The translations under genes and the position numbers were made by a program. Shown here piece by piece: positions 27,012-34,384 of a stretch of DNA of 44,772 nt. This DNA is from Halomonas campaniensis. GTDB taxonomy: Bacteria > Pseudomonadota > Gammaproteobacteria > Pseudomonadales > Halomonadaceae. How positions within the stretch are numbered: the stretch's first letter is position 1; each line of letters starts with the position of its first letter. Where the stretch lies: assembly GCF_014193375.1 (NCBI RefSeq), contig NZ_JACHZF010000028.1, positions 1 through 44,772 on the forward strand, given 5' to 3'. The notes beneath the pieces are model-generated. The model was not told the DNA's origin. It searched no databases and was given only the letters and a program-made list of their open reading frames with translations.

Positions 27012-28331
27012 ATGCAGCAAGCGAACGACAGGCACCCGGCGCCCCGGGATCGCTACCCCGATGCGCTGCGCGCCATGGCGCTGCTGGTGGTGGTGTTCGG
27101 CCACTGGCTCGCGACCCTGCCGCGCCTCGACGAGGGGCTGATGGTGGCGACCGACCACCTGCTGGTGGTGTGGGAGGGAGCCGGGGTGCTGACCTGGGTC
27201 GTCCAGGTGGTGCCGCTGTTCGTGTTCGTCTCGGCGGCGGTGAGCGCCGACGGCGTGCGCCGCCGCCTGTCCGACGGCCATCGCCAGCTGCACTGGTGGG
27301 CCAGCCGGGCGCTGGCCCTGGCGCGGCCCACGGTCACCTACCTGGCGGTGCTGGGCGCGGTGGTGCTGCTCTCGCGCGTGACCGGCGGCCGCTTCCTCGA
27401 GCCGCTCAACCACTCGCTGACCATCCACCTGTGGTTCCTGCTGATGCTGCTGGGCGTGCAGGCGCTGCTGCCGCTCAGCGTGCGTGCCGACCGCCGCTGG
27501 GGGCTGGGGGCCGTGGCGGCGCTGGTGGCCATCGCCGCCCTGGTGGATATGCTGCGGGCGCGGCCCGGCTCGCCGGCGGACCTGCTGCGGCTCGGCGAGC
27601 TGGTCACCGATCATGCCACCGTGCTCGGCTGGCTCAACCTGCTGGTGATCTGGCTGCTCCCCCAGCAGCTGGGGATTGCCTGGCGCCAGGGGCGTTTCTC
27701 CGGCACCGGCACCGGGCTCGTGCTGATCGCGCTGGGCCTGGTGTGGCTGGGAGCCACGGTCAGCTCGGGCTATCCGCTGGCCATGGTGGACGGCGAGGTG
27801 GGTGGACGCAGCAACCTGCTGCCGCCGACCCTGGCGCTGATGGGGGTGATGTGGCTGCAGGTCGGCACGGTGCTGGCCTTCGAGTCACCGGCGCGGCGGC
27901 TGCTGGCCAGGCGCCCGGTCAGCCGCCTGGTGACGATCCTCGGCGCGCTGGGCATGCCGCTCTACCTGTGGCACAAGTTCGCCGAGCTGCCGGCGGCCTG
28001 GCTGGGCGAGAAGCTGGGGGCGCCCATCGATGCGGGGCTGCCCGGCGAGGCGGGCTTCTGGTGGGGACGGCTGGTGTGGCTGCTGCTCTGCGCGCTGATG
28101 GTCACCCCGGTGATGGCTGCGGTGGTGGCCTTCGAGATGCGCCGCCGGCAGGACGTGGTCTCGGCCACCGGCACCCGGGCGATCCTCGCCGGCGGGGCCG
28201 CGCTGTTCGCCGGCATCCTGGTCAGCATGGCGCTGGGGGCGGTGCCCGGGGCGATCATCGGCCTCGGCGGCCTGGCGGCGGCCTCCTGGCTGCTGCGTGC
28301 CCACCCGCAGCCGCGGCTCGCGTCCGGTTAG
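27012..28331 (+). CDS. Membrane acyltransferase (acyltransferase-3 family)
   Basis: A 439-residue polytopic membrane protein. The N-terminus has RDRYPDALRAMALLVVVFGHWL, the LR..A...V...H pattern of acyltransferase-3, with the presumed catalytic His in the first segment (FGHWLA). The middle has FLEPLNHSLTIHLWFLLMLLG, matching the family's 'W.L...' lateral block. Around eleven segments are visible. Start ATG 27012 has AGGAGGAGG. It is divergent from the radical SAM/GNAT/GH3 operon and shares its 197-bp upstream region. It may decorate the product of that operon with an acyl group, or act on surface polysaccharide independently; sequence does not decide. The stop overlaps that of DUF1289 on the other strand. 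Confidence 0.83.
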   Translation: MQQANDRHPAPRDRYPDALRAMALLVVVFGHWLATLPRLDEGLMVATDHLLVVWEGAGVLTWVVQVVPLFVFVSAAVSADGVRRRLSDGHRQLHWWASRALALARPTVTYLAVLGAVVLLSRVTGGRFLEPLNHSLTIHLWFLLMLLGVQALLPLSVRADRRWGLGAVAALVAIAALVDMLRARPGSPADLLRLGELVTDHATVLGWLNLLVIWLLPQQLGIAWRQGRFSGTGTGLVLIALGLVWLGATVSSGYPLAMVDGEVGGRSNLLPPTLALMGVMWLQVGTVLAFESPARRLLARRPVSRLVTILGALGMPLYLWHKFAELPAAWLGEKLGAPIDAGLPGEAGFWWGRLVWLLLCALMVTPVMAAVVAFEMRRRQDVVSATGTRAILAGGAALFAGILVSMALGAVPGAIIGLGGLAAASWLLRAHPQPRLASG

Positions 28332-28543
28332 CCCTGAGCCGGCGCGGCCTCGCCCTCTCGCTCCAGCCTCTGCCAGACCCGCCCCTTCTCGGCCTCGCTC
28401 ATCCGGCTCCAGCGGGCGATCTCGTCCAGGGTGCGGCGGCAGCCCAGGCAGGTATCCTCCTCCAGATGGCAGACCCGGATGCAGGGCGAGGCGGGGCGCG
28501 CCTCGGTCTCGCCGGCGCGGGGTGGGCGGGTGTCCATTGTCAT
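28328..28543 (-). CDS. DUF1289 family small Cys-rich protein
   Basis: A 71-residue cytoplasmic protein of DUF1289 (YdhL-like). It carries the family pattern SPCIRVCHLEEDTCLGCRRTLDEIARW, i.e. C..VC.....C.GC.R...EI..W, four Cys that could bind a metal. Function of the family is not established. ATG 28543 follows GGAGGAA and overlaps the DUF3820 stop as ATGA, so the two are coupled. The end overlaps the convergent acyltransferase stop by 3 nt. Confidence 0.9.
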   Translation of the reverse strand: MTMDTRPPRAGETEARPASPCIRVCHLEEDTCLGCRRTLDEIARWSRMSEAEKGRVWQRLEREGEAAPAQG

Positions 28544-28773
28544 CGCGTTCCTCCGTGTCGGCGCGCCTGGCGAAGCGGGTCGAGCAGCTCGTTCAGGCCG
28601 TTGTGGTCGATCTCGTGCATCAGCTGCAGCAGCCGGCCGAGCTGGCCGTCGGGAAAGCCCTCCCGCGCGAACCAGGCCAGGTAGGGGCCGGGCAGGTCGG
28701 CGATCAGCCGGCCCGCGTACTTGCCGTAGGGCATGCGCAGCGTGACCAGCGTCTGCAGGTCCTCGGGGTTCAC
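28540..28773 (-). CDS. DUF3820 family protein
   Basis: A 77-residue protein of the DUF3820 family (putative quorum-sensing-regulated virulence factor family in databases; function not proven). The diagnostic block MPYGKYAGRLIADLPGPYLAWFAREGFP is nearly complete. I chose GTG 28773 (NPEDLQTL) since GGGAGG sits 7 nt upstream; an upstream Met in the same frame lies within that ribosome-binding site. Overlaps DUF1289 by 4 nt, so the pair is a small operon. Confidence 0.88.
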   Translation of the reverse strand: MNPEDLQTLVTLRMPYGKYAGRLIADLPGPYLAWFAREGFPDGQLGRLLQLMHEIDHNGLNELLDPLRQARRHGGTR

Positions 28774-28881
28774 TCGCCATCCTCCCATGCGGTGGTGGGT
28801 CTCGCCCACGGGCGTCGGGCGCCTACTGTAGAGGGGGCGGTCGTTGACTGCCAGGGGCGGCGTGAACCGGGCCGGCCAGAA

Positions 28882-28908
28882 ACGCAACGAGGCCCGCATG
28901 AGCGGGCC
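28882..28908 (-). terminator. Rho-independent terminator of the cold-shock gene
   Basis: On the minus strand GGCCCGC (28908-28902), loop TCAT, GCGGGCC (28897-28891) is followed by TCGTTGCGTTTCT. A second small hairpin (CGAACC 28916-28921, GGTTCG 28927-28932) lies just upstream of it, after the cold-shock stop codon. Together they form a strong 3' structure. Confidence 0.7.
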
Positions 28909-28954
28909 CCGATGTCGAACCTGGGAGGTTCGAGAAATCACATGACCGTAAGGG

Positions 28955-29161
28955 TCAGGCAATTGCCTTGATGTTCGACGCCTGAAGGCCCTTCTTGCCC
29001 TGGGTCACGTCGAAGGAGACGCTCTGACCTTCCTGCAGGGACTTGAAGCCTTCGGCCTGAATTTCGGAGAAGTGGGCGAACACGTCATCGCTGCCATCGG
29101 CAGGAGAAATGAAGCCAAAACCCTTGGAATCGTTGAACCACTTTACGGTGCCGGTCGTCAT
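28955..29161 (-). CDS. Cold-shock protein (CspA family)
   Basis: A 68-residue nucleic-acid-binding protein with one cold-shock domain. RNP1 is KGFGFIS and RNP2 is VFAHF, both intact, and the start [15 protein letters not shown] is typical. It melts or chaperones RNA, and such genes are often cold or growth regulated through a long 5' leader. The frame is open to 29287, but I choose ATG 29161 by family length and conserved N-terminus (MTTGTVKW). AAGGAT lies upstream. The upstream region 29162-29444 could give a long leader. Which paralogue (CspA, D, E) cannot be told. Confidence 0.95.
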   Translation of the reverse strand: MTTGTVKWFNDSKGFGFISPADGSDDVFAHFSEIQAEGFKSLQEGQSVSFDVTQGKKGLQASNIKAIA

Positions 29162-29444
29162 GATAATAATCCTTTCGCGCTTAGCGCCTTGCCATTTTCC
29201 TGGTGTTACCCAGAGGAGTAGCGGGTAGAACAAGGAGGGTAATGTCAGGCTGTCGAAAGAATTCGAATGCTTCTGAAACCGTGCCACTTGCTAACCAACT
29301 GGCACCCACGGTGTCACCTATCCGGCGTCGGGTCAAAGCCTTTCGGGAATTCTTTTTCCCTCGTCGCGCTCGTCGGGCAGTGCTCGATAATCGGCCGAAA
29401 GGCCAAAGTCCATGGATTCATGCGGTTGCCATGAAGCCACGATG
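29162..29444. other. Upstream region of the cold-shock gene
   Basis: A 283-bp gene-free stretch. It contains an inverted repeat GTGCCA (29281-29286) / TGGCAC (29300-29305) and a hairpin TTCATG (29417-29422) / CATGAA (29430-29435), the latter just past the PAS-GGDEF relic. TTGACC (complement of 29331-29336) could be a -35, but I find no good -10 at the proper spacing. A structured 5' leader is plausible for a cold-shock gene but not demonstrated. Confidence 0.4.
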
Positions 29445-29567
29445 CTATTGCGCCTGCTCCACCCGATTGCGGCCATCGGCATCGGCATCGGTGACACAGG
29501 TGCCGATGGGGGCGGCCTGGATCACGCGAGCCGTGTTGTCGTCGAGCGGGGCGGTTGTCAGCGGCAT
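29445..29567 (-). pseudogene. 40-codon relic of a PAS-GGDEF diguanylate cyclase with internal deletion
   Basis: ATG 29567 begins a frame reading MPLTTAPLDDNT, then ARVIQAAPIGTCVTDAD, which is a typical PAS-domain opening, and it goes directly to ADGRNRVEQAQ-stop, which is the typical C-terminus of a GGDEF domain (normally ...YRAKADGRNRV). The whole centre is missing in frame. The junction sits on three tandem copies of a 6-bp unit (29474-29491), so deletion between short repeats encoding A-D-G is likely. It overlaps the EAL gene by 10 nt, which suggests an original EAL / PAS-GGDEF pair. The residual 40-mer is unlikely to function. Confidence 0.65.
29474..29491. repeat. Three tandem CATCGG units at the relic junction
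   Basis: (CATCGG)x3 on the + strand, encoding D-A-D-A-D-G on the minus strand. It is positioned exactly where PAS-like sequence turns into GGDEF-tail sequence, and is the probable slippage or recombination site. Confidence 0.6.
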
Positions 29568-30358
29568 CTGGACACTCCGGTGCGAAGGGGTGGGTCGAGC
29601 ACCGCCGCGAAGGCGGGCTCGAGGTCGCCAGCCAGGGCGTCGACGGCCGGCCGCGCGAAGAAGAAGCCCTGCTGCAGCCTGATCCCGGCCTGGTGGAGCC
29701 AGCGTGCCTCGCCGGCCTCCTCCACGCCTTCGGCGATCAGCGTGATGCCGAGACGACGGGTGGCCACCACCATGGCGTCGATCAGCGCCTGGCGGCGCGT
29801 GTCGCGGTGGCAGCCCTTGATCAGCTGGCGGTCCAGCTTGAGCTTGTCGGGGGTGAGCTCGGTGAGCAGGTCCAGGTTGGCATAGCCGGTGCCGAAGTCG
29901 TCCAGCGCGACGCGAAACCCCATGCGGCGGTAGGCGGTGATGATGTCGTGCAGGTGCTCGCGGTCGGTGATCTGCTCCGACTCCACCACCTCGAAGATCA
30001 GCCTGTCCAGGGGAAAGCCCACCCGCCGCGATGCCTCCAGGGTGGCCTGGATGCACGCCTCGGGTTCATAGACGGCGTTGGGCAGGAAGTTGATGGAGAG
30101 CGACTCCTGAATGCCCAGCCGGCTGGCCTGCTCGATGGCCTTGACCCGGCAGGCCTGGTCGAAGCGGTAGAGCAGGTCATCGGTGACCCGCTCCAGCACC
30201 TGTCCGGCGGACTCTCCATTGGGGCCGCGCACCAGGGCCTCATAGGCGTGGATCTCGCGGCGGTCGAGGTCGACGATCGGCTGGAATGCCATGAGGATAT
30301 CGAAGGGAAGGTCCCCCTCGCAGCGACGGCAGTCTCCGTCAACTCTTGCGCAACCCAT
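29558..30358 (-). CDS. Stand-alone EAL-domain c-di-GMP phosphodiesterase
   Basis: A 266-residue cytoplasmic protein consisting of one EAL domain, which hydrolyses c-di-GMP to pGpG. The catalytic pattern is complete: YEALVRG near 40, LSINFLPNA, FEVVESEQ, the loop-6 motif DDFGTGYANLD, KLDRQLI and AEGVEE. The N-terminus carries CARVDGDCRRC, three Cys in 11 residues that could bind a metal or sense redox. No membrane segment is seen. ATG 30358 has CAGGAGG. It overlaps the relic by 10 nt. With its cyclase partner destroyed, this locus would now only lower c-di-GMP (inference). Confidence 0.92.
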   Translation of the reverse strand: MGCARVDGDCRRCEGDLPFDILMAFQPIVDLDRREIHAYEALVRGPNGESAGQVLERVTDDLLYRFDQACRVKAIEQASRLGIQESLSINFLPNAVYEPEACIQATLEASRRVGFPLDRLIFEVVESEQITDREHLHDIITAYRRMGFRVALDDFGTGYANLDLLTELTPDKLKLDRQLIKGCHRDTRRQALIDAMVVATRRLGITLIAEGVEEAGEARWLHQAGIRLQQGFFFARPAVDALAGDLEPAFAAVLDPPLRTGVSRCR

Positions 30359-30479
30359 GGGGCCTCCTGTGGGTCTCTTTCTGCTTGGGCAATGGATACT
30401 GCTGGCGGTCGGCCGGCGGGCTCGCCGTCAGTGGTCTTCTTGTCGTGGGTCCAGCCCGGCACAGGATACAGGGTATCCC

Positions 30480-31244
30480 TCAGCGGAGTCGCTCCTGGAG
30501 GATTGAAAGGTAGGCCTGGATGCGCGCCGCGTTGGTCCCCAGGTCGCTGCGGCCGATGCGCGAGGCGGAGCGCACGTCCAGCGTCACGCCAGTCCCCGTC
30601 TCGGTCAGGCGGACCACCACGTCGTCCTTGAAGCCGAACCAGCGGGTGGTGGCGGTGGCCTCCAGGGTGGTGTCGGTGACCGCGGCGATCTCCCAGCCCA
30701 TCTCCCGCGCGGCGGCCTCGGCGGCTGTCATGACCTCCTCGGCCGGGCGATCCACCTCCAGCGGCTGGAGCGAGGGGTAGGCCCGGCGCTGCTGGCTGGC
30801 GAAGGAGGGCGTGTAGCCCACCGCATTGGGCGCCGCCTCGCGGGCCGGGGCCAGGGTCACGAACTCGGGCGGGTTGCGGGTATCGGTGGTGATGTCATGG
30901 ATCGGCGGCACGTGCTGGGCGCGCTGCATCATCTGCCAGGGCACGGCCATCATGCCCGCCACCGCCAGGATCACCAGCAGGCCGGCCAGTGCCGGGCGCA
31001 GCCGCCGGCAGAGCGTGGCGATGACCAGCGCCAGCAGGCCCAGGGCCGCGGCAGCCACGGCCAGGTAGGCGCCCAGGCGAAGCAGGTCGAAGGCAGTGCC
31101 CAGAGGCACCAGTCCCATCCGGTGGCTCGGCCCCGCGCCCCCCATCAGCGCGGCTGCCGCCACCAGCAGCAACCCGCCGAGCCAGGCCGGCACCACCGGC
31201 CAGCGGCCCCCGCGCGGGCGGCTCCTCAGGCGAAACGTCGACAT
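30480..31244 (-). CDS. DUF1499 family membrane protein
   Basis: A 254-residue protein with three N-terminal membrane segments (about 17-36, 50-75 and 82-102) followed by a DUF1499 domain (about 115-254). The family blocks IHDITTDTRNPPEF and ARREMGWEI-type sequence (here AAREMGWEIAAV), followed by TRWFGFKDDVVVRL, are clear; the family is of unknown function. I chose ATG 31244 (MSTFRLRS) with AAGGAG over upstream Mets. Divergent from the methyltransferase gene with a 20-bp near-palindrome between them. Confidence 0.88.
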   Translation of the reverse strand: MSTFRLRSRPRGGRWPVVPAWLGGLLLVAAAALMGGAGPSHRMGLVPLGTAFDLLRLGAYLAVAAAALGLLALVIATLCRRLRPALAGLLVILAVAGMMAVPWQMMQRAQHVPPIHDITTDTRNPPEFVTLAPAREAAPNAVGYTPSFASQQRRAYPSLQPLEVDRPAEEVMTAAEAAAREMGWEIAAVTDTTLEATATTRWFGFKDDVVVRLTETGTGVTLDVRSASRIGRSDLGTNAARIQAYLSILQERLR

Positions 31245-31309
31245 CTCGGCTCCTTGTTCGGGTCTCCGCCACAGCATAACGGCTCGGGCCCGGGGCTGCG
31301 GCGGGGCGC

Positions 31310-31329
31310 TTTCCACGCTAGCTTGGAAA
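31310..31329. promoter_or_regulatory. 20-bp near-perfect palindrome in a divergent intergenic region
   Basis: TTTCCA and TGGAAA arms surround a central GCTAGC; only one base pair (C at 31316 against T at 31323) breaks the symmetry. It lies 38 bp before the methyltransferase start and 66 bp before that of DUF1499. A TTATGCT (complement of 31273-31279) may be the leftward -10. A dimeric repressor site is plausible. Confidence 0.35.
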
Positions 31330-31366
31330 TATCCGTGCATGAACCCACACCCGGGAGCGAGATGCC

Positions 31367-32131
31367 ATGTGGAAAGCCTATGACGAACTGGCCTGGACCG
31401 AGGCGTGGCTCGAGGACCCGGCCGGGGTCGAGGAGGAGGTGGCCAGCTACCACCGCCTGCTGAAGGAGCACGCCGGCCGCCCGGTGCGGGAGGTGCTGCA
31501 CCTGGGCTGCGGGGCAGGCGCCCACGACCGCGCCCTGAAGCGCCACTTCCGCATGACCGGGGTGGACCTCAATGCCGCCATGCTCACCCTGGCGCGGCGC
31601 ACCAACCCCGAGGTGGAGTACCACCAGGGCGACATGCGCAGCGTGCGGCTGGGGCGGCGGTTCGACGCCGTGGTGATCCCCGACAGCATCGACTACATGG
31701 CCAGCCGCGAGGAGCTCACGCTGGCCTTCGAGACCGCCCGTCACCACCTCCACCCCGGCGGTGCGCTGCTGGTGGTCGCCAAGCCCCGCGAGCTCTTCCA
31801 CGACAACAACTTCGCCTATGTCAGCGAGCGCGACGGCATCCACATCACGGTGCTGGAGAACAACTACGTGCTGCCCCCGGGAGACGAGCAGTACGAGGCC
31901 ACCCTGGTCTACCTGATCCGCCAGGGGGGCGAGCTCGACGTCCAGGTGGACCACCACCGGCTGGGGCTCTTCAGCCAGGCGACCTGGGAGCAGGCCTTCC
32001 GCGACCAGCGGCTCGACCTGCACCAGCAGGACCTGGAGGGCATCTACGAGCCCTTCATGATCGCCGAGGGGGAGTACCCCATGCGGATGTTCATCGGCGT
32101 GGCGCCGGGCGGCCAGGCACCGGCGGGCTGA
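31367..32131 (+). CDS. Class I SAM-dependent methyltransferase
   Basis: A 254-residue cytoplasmic protein. Motif I of the Rossmann methyltransferase fold is VLHLGCGAGAHDRAL near residue 43, the acidic end of strand 2 is TGVDLN, and motif II/III is YHQGDMRSVRLGRRFDAVVIPDSIDYM. This resembles the methyltransferase type 11/25 group acting on small molecules. The C-terminal half (LDVQVDHHRLGLFSQATWEQAF) has the typical lid and last-strand pattern. ATG 31367 is preceded by GGGAGCGAG. Substrate unknown. Possibly controlled by the palindrome just upstream. Confidence 0.88.
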   Translation: MWKAYDELAWTEAWLEDPAGVEEEVASYHRLLKEHAGRPVREVLHLGCGAGAHDRALKRHFRMTGVDLNAAMLTLARRTNPEVEYHQGDMRSVRLGRRFDAVVIPDSIDYMASREELTLAFETARHHLHPGGALLVVAKPRELFHDNNFAYVSERDGIHITVLENNYVLPPGDEQYEATLVYLIRQGGELDVQVDHHRLGLFSQATWEQAFRDQRLDLHQQDLEGIYEPFMIAEGEYPMRMFIGVAPGGQAPAG

Positions 32132-32174
32132 GCCGGCCGCACCGGGAGGCCGGGAAGGCGTGCCCCGCGCCCCG

Positions 32175-32205
32175 TTGTGCCGCGCCTGTCCGGCTGCGTT
32201 ATGCT
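32175..32205 (+). promoter_or_regulatory. Candidate promoter of the nitroreductase gene
   Basis: TTGTGC (32175-32180) and TATGCT (32200-32205) are separated by 19 bp, slightly long, 36 bp before the start codon. It could serve nitroreductase, deaminase and phosphoesterase together. Confidence 0.3.
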
Positions 32206-32241
32206 GGGCGACACCCTTGGCCCACCCGCGAACGAGGTCCC

Positions 32242-32973
32242 ATGAACCCCACCATCGAACTGCTGAAGTCCCACCGTTCCATCCGCAAGTTCACCGATCA
32301 GCCGGTCTCCCGCGAGCTGCTGGAGGAGCTGATCCGCGCCGGCCAGGGCGCGGCCACCTCCAGCCACGTGCAGGCCTACACGGTCATCCACGTCAAGCAT
32401 CCGGCGAACCGCGAGGCGATTGCCGAGCTGGCCGGCGGCCAGTCCTACGTGGCCAGCTGCGGCGCCTTCCTGCTGTTCTGCGCCGACATGAAGCGCCCCA
32501 CCGAGGCGGCCGAACGCACCGGCGCCCGGGTGGTGCGGGGCATGACCGAGCAGCTGCTGGTGGCCACGGTGGACACCGCCCTGATGGCCCAGAACGTGGC
32601 CGTGGCCGCGGAGTCCGAGGGGCTGGGCATCTGCTACATCGGCGGCATCCGCAACAACCCCCAGGAGATCAGCGACCTGCTGGGCCTGCCCGACCACGTC
32701 TACCCGGTGTTCGGCATGTGCCTGGGCTATCCGGCCCACCAGCCGGACGTCAAGCCGCGCCTGCCGGTGGAGGCGGTCCTCAAGGAGGACACCTACACGG
32801 ACGACCGTGAGCTGGTGGCGGCCTTCGACGACACCATGCACGCCTACTACCGGTCGCGGAAGGGCGGTCCCAAGGATTCCACCTGGTCGCAGAACCTGAC
32901 GCCGCTGTTCGACACCAAGCTGCGCCCCCACATGCGCGACTTCCTGGTCAGGCGCGGTTTCGAGATGAAGTGA
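32242..32973 (+). CDS. NfsA-like oxygen-insensitive nitroreductase / flavin oxidoreductase
   Basis: A 243-residue flavoprotein of the nitroreductase superfamily, FRP/NfsA subgroup. It starts with IELLKSHRSIRKFTDQPVS, the FMN-phosphate-binding RSIRKF block. It contains GAATSSHVQAYTVI, GLGICYIGGIRNNP and the C-terminal GMCLGYPAH block typical of NfsA. It reduces nitroaromatics, quinones or flavins with NADPH. ATG 32242 has GAGG six bases upstream. It is 10 nt upstream of the deaminase gene, so the two are one operon. Confidence 0.92.
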   Translation: MNPTIELLKSHRSIRKFTDQPVSRELLEELIRAGQGAATSSHVQAYTVIHVKHPANREAIAELAGGQSYVASCGAFLLFCADMKRPTEAAERTGARVVRGMTEQLLVATVDTALMAQNVAVAAESEGLGICYIGGIRNNPQEISDLLGLPDHVYPVFGMCLGYPAHQPDVKPRLPVEAVLKEDTYTDDRELVAAFDDTMHAYYRSRKGGPKDSTWSQNLTPLFDTKLRPHMRDFLVRRGFEMK

Positions 32974-32983
32974 GGGGACCGTC

Positions 32984-33559
32984 ATGGAGACGCTGCTGAA
33001 CGCCGGCGCGCCGGTGACCGAGGCGGCCCTGGCCGCCATCGCCCACATGCCCTCGGCCAGCCTGCCGGCGCTGATGGACGACGAGTTCGCCCGACGCCTC
33101 TCCGATGCGGACCTGATGCGCATCGCGGTGCTGCTGGCCCGGAAGAGCCATGACGAGGGCGGCTGCCCCATCGGCGCGGTGATCATCGACAACGCCACGC
33201 GGCGCATCGTCGGCAAGGGTCACAACACCCTGGTGCAGGAGAACCACCCCTACAACCACGGGGAGACCTCGGCCATGCGCGATGCCGGCCGCCTCGACTT
33301 CGGCCGCACGACGCTCTTCACCTCGCTCAGCCCCTGCGAGGTCTGCGCCACCCTGCTGCACATGCGCGGCGTCTCGCGGGTGGTGGTGGGGGATGTCACC
33401 AACGCCTCGGGCACCGAGCCCCTGCTGCGCGCGAAGGGCGTGGAGGTGGAGATCCTCGAGGACCCTCAGGGCATCGAGCTCTACGCCCGCTTCCGCGCCG
33501 GGAACCCCGAGCTGGACCTGGAAGACTGGAAGGGACTGAGTGCCACCCACCGGCCGTGA
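32984..33559 (+). CDS. Cytosine/nucleoside deaminase-like zinc enzyme
   Basis: A 191-residue protein of the cytidine deaminase superfamily. The zinc site is complete: HGET near residue 92 (His ligand and proton-shuttling Glu) and PCEVC near 116 (two Cys ligands). Around these, NHGETSAMRDAGRLDF and LFTSLSPCEVC resemble yeast-type cytosine deaminase and guanine/tRNA-deaminase relatives. An N-terminal helical extension of about 40 residues is unusual. Substrate cannot be fixed; cytosine or a damaged base are options. ATG 32984 has GAGGGGACCGTC upstream. Overlaps the phosphoesterase gene by 20 nt. Confidence 0.87.
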   Translation: METLLNAGAPVTEAALAAIAHMPSASLPALMDDEFARRLSDADLMRIAVLLARKSHDEGGCPIGAVIIDNATRRIVGKGHNTLVQENHPYNHGETSAMRDAGRLDFGRTTLFTSLSPCEVCATLLHMRGVSRVVVGDVTNASGTEPLLRAKGVEVEILEDPQGIELYARFRAGNPELDLEDWKGLSATHRP

Positions 33560-34061
33560 CCTCGCGGTGAGCGGCGCCGCTGCGGAGGTCACCGCCGAGC
33601 GGCCCATCGGCGTGATCAGCGACACCCACGGGCTGCTGCGGCCCGAGGCGCTGACGCTGCTGGAAGGCTGCGGGCTGATCCTGCACCTGGGCGACGTGGG
33701 CCACCGCGACGAGGATGCCGCCATCCTCGAGCGGCTGGGCGAGCTGGCCCCGGTCAGGGCGGTGCGCGGCAACATCGACACCGCCCCCTGGGCCGAGGCG
33801 CTGCCGAAGACCCTGGATCTCGCCGTCAACGGCTGGCGCCTGCAGCTGGTGCACATCCTGGCCGACGTCGACCCGGCCACCCCCTGCGACGCCGTGCTCC
33901 ACGGCCACTCCCACAAGCCACGCAACGAATGGCGGGAGGGGCGGCTGCTGTTCAACCCCGGCGCGGCGGGCAAGCGCCGCTTCCGGCTGCCCATCACCCT
34001 GGGCAGGCTGTGGGCCGACGACCGCGGCCTGCGCGGCGCCATCCCGCACCTGCCGCTGTAA
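33540..34061 (+). CDS. YfcE/MJ0936-type metallophosphoesterase
   Basis: A 173-residue calcineurin-like phosphoesterase. All metal motifs are present: SDTHG, HLGDVGH, RGNIDT and LHGHSH. These give the two-metal site for hydrolysing phosphodiesters. It is preceded by a short tail of about 20 residues. Start chosen at GTG 33540, which has AAGGGACTGA just upstream and lies inside the end of the deaminase gene; GTG 33567 is an alternative. Coupled to the deaminase, perhaps for nucleotide salvage or repair (inference). Confidence 0.88.
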   Translation: MPPTGRDLAVSGAAAEVTAERPIGVISDTHGLLRPEALTLLEGCGLILHLGDVGHRDEDAAILERLGELAPVRAVRGNIDTAPWAEALPKTLDLAVNGWRLQLVHILADVDPATPCDAVLHGHSHKPRNEWREGRLLFNPGAAGKRRFRLPITLGRLWADDRGLRGAIPHLPL

Positions 34062-34070
34062 GAACACGCT

Positions 34071-34099
34071 TTGATGCGTGATGCGCATCAGGCTATGAT
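34071..34099 (+). promoter_or_regulatory. higBA promoter with an operator in its spacer
   Basis: TTGATG (34071-34076) and TATGAT (34094-34099) are 17 bp apart, a near-consensus promoter. A perfect 12-bp palindrome TGATGCGCATCA (34079-34090) fills the spacer, ideal for HigA autorepression by blocking RNA polymerase. Transcription should start about 34106, i.e. at the first base of the toxin start codon. Confidence 0.7.
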
Positions 34100-34105
34100 A
34101 GTTGC

Positions 34106-34384
34106 ATGATCGTTTCATTTCGGCACAAGGGGCTGCGCCGGTTCCACGAGACCGGAACGACTGCCGGTATCCAGCCAAACCATGCCAAGCGGCTGCGCAT
34201 GCAGCTGGCGGCGTTGGAGACCGCGCAGTCAGTCGACGATATGGACATCCCGGGATTTCGTCTCCACCGCCTGAAGGGACGTGACAAGGCGCGCTGGTCC
34301 ATCTGGGTCAGTGGCAACTGGCGGCTGACGTTCGAGTTTCGAGACGGTAACGCCCACATACTCGACTATGAGGATTATCACTGA
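34106..34384 (+). CDS. higB: HigB-type (RelE superfamily) mRNA interferase toxin
   Basis: A 92-residue toxin of the HigB family, which cleaves mRNA at the ribosome. The sequence fits the family end to end: SFRHKGLRRFHETG, RLRMQLAALETA, GFRLHRLKGRDKARWSIWVSGNWRLTF and DYEDYH. The terminal DYHxx His and the W.(I/V)S.NWR block are conserved. There is no ribosome-binding site before ATG 34106, and the predicted transcript starts at that ATG, so it may be leaderless. Toxin-first order and a 1-nt overlap with the antitoxin are normal for higBA. Confidence 0.95.
   Translation: MIVSFRHKGLRRFHETGTTAGIQPNHAKRLRMQLAALETAQSVDDMDIPGFRLHRLKGRDKARWSIWVSGNWRLTFEFRDGNAHILDYEDYH

Noticed and set aside
28955..29287. 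Cold-shock protein with a 42-residue N-terminal extension
   Set aside because: The extension has no resemblance to the family, and ATG 29161 begins the canonical MTTGTVKWF start.
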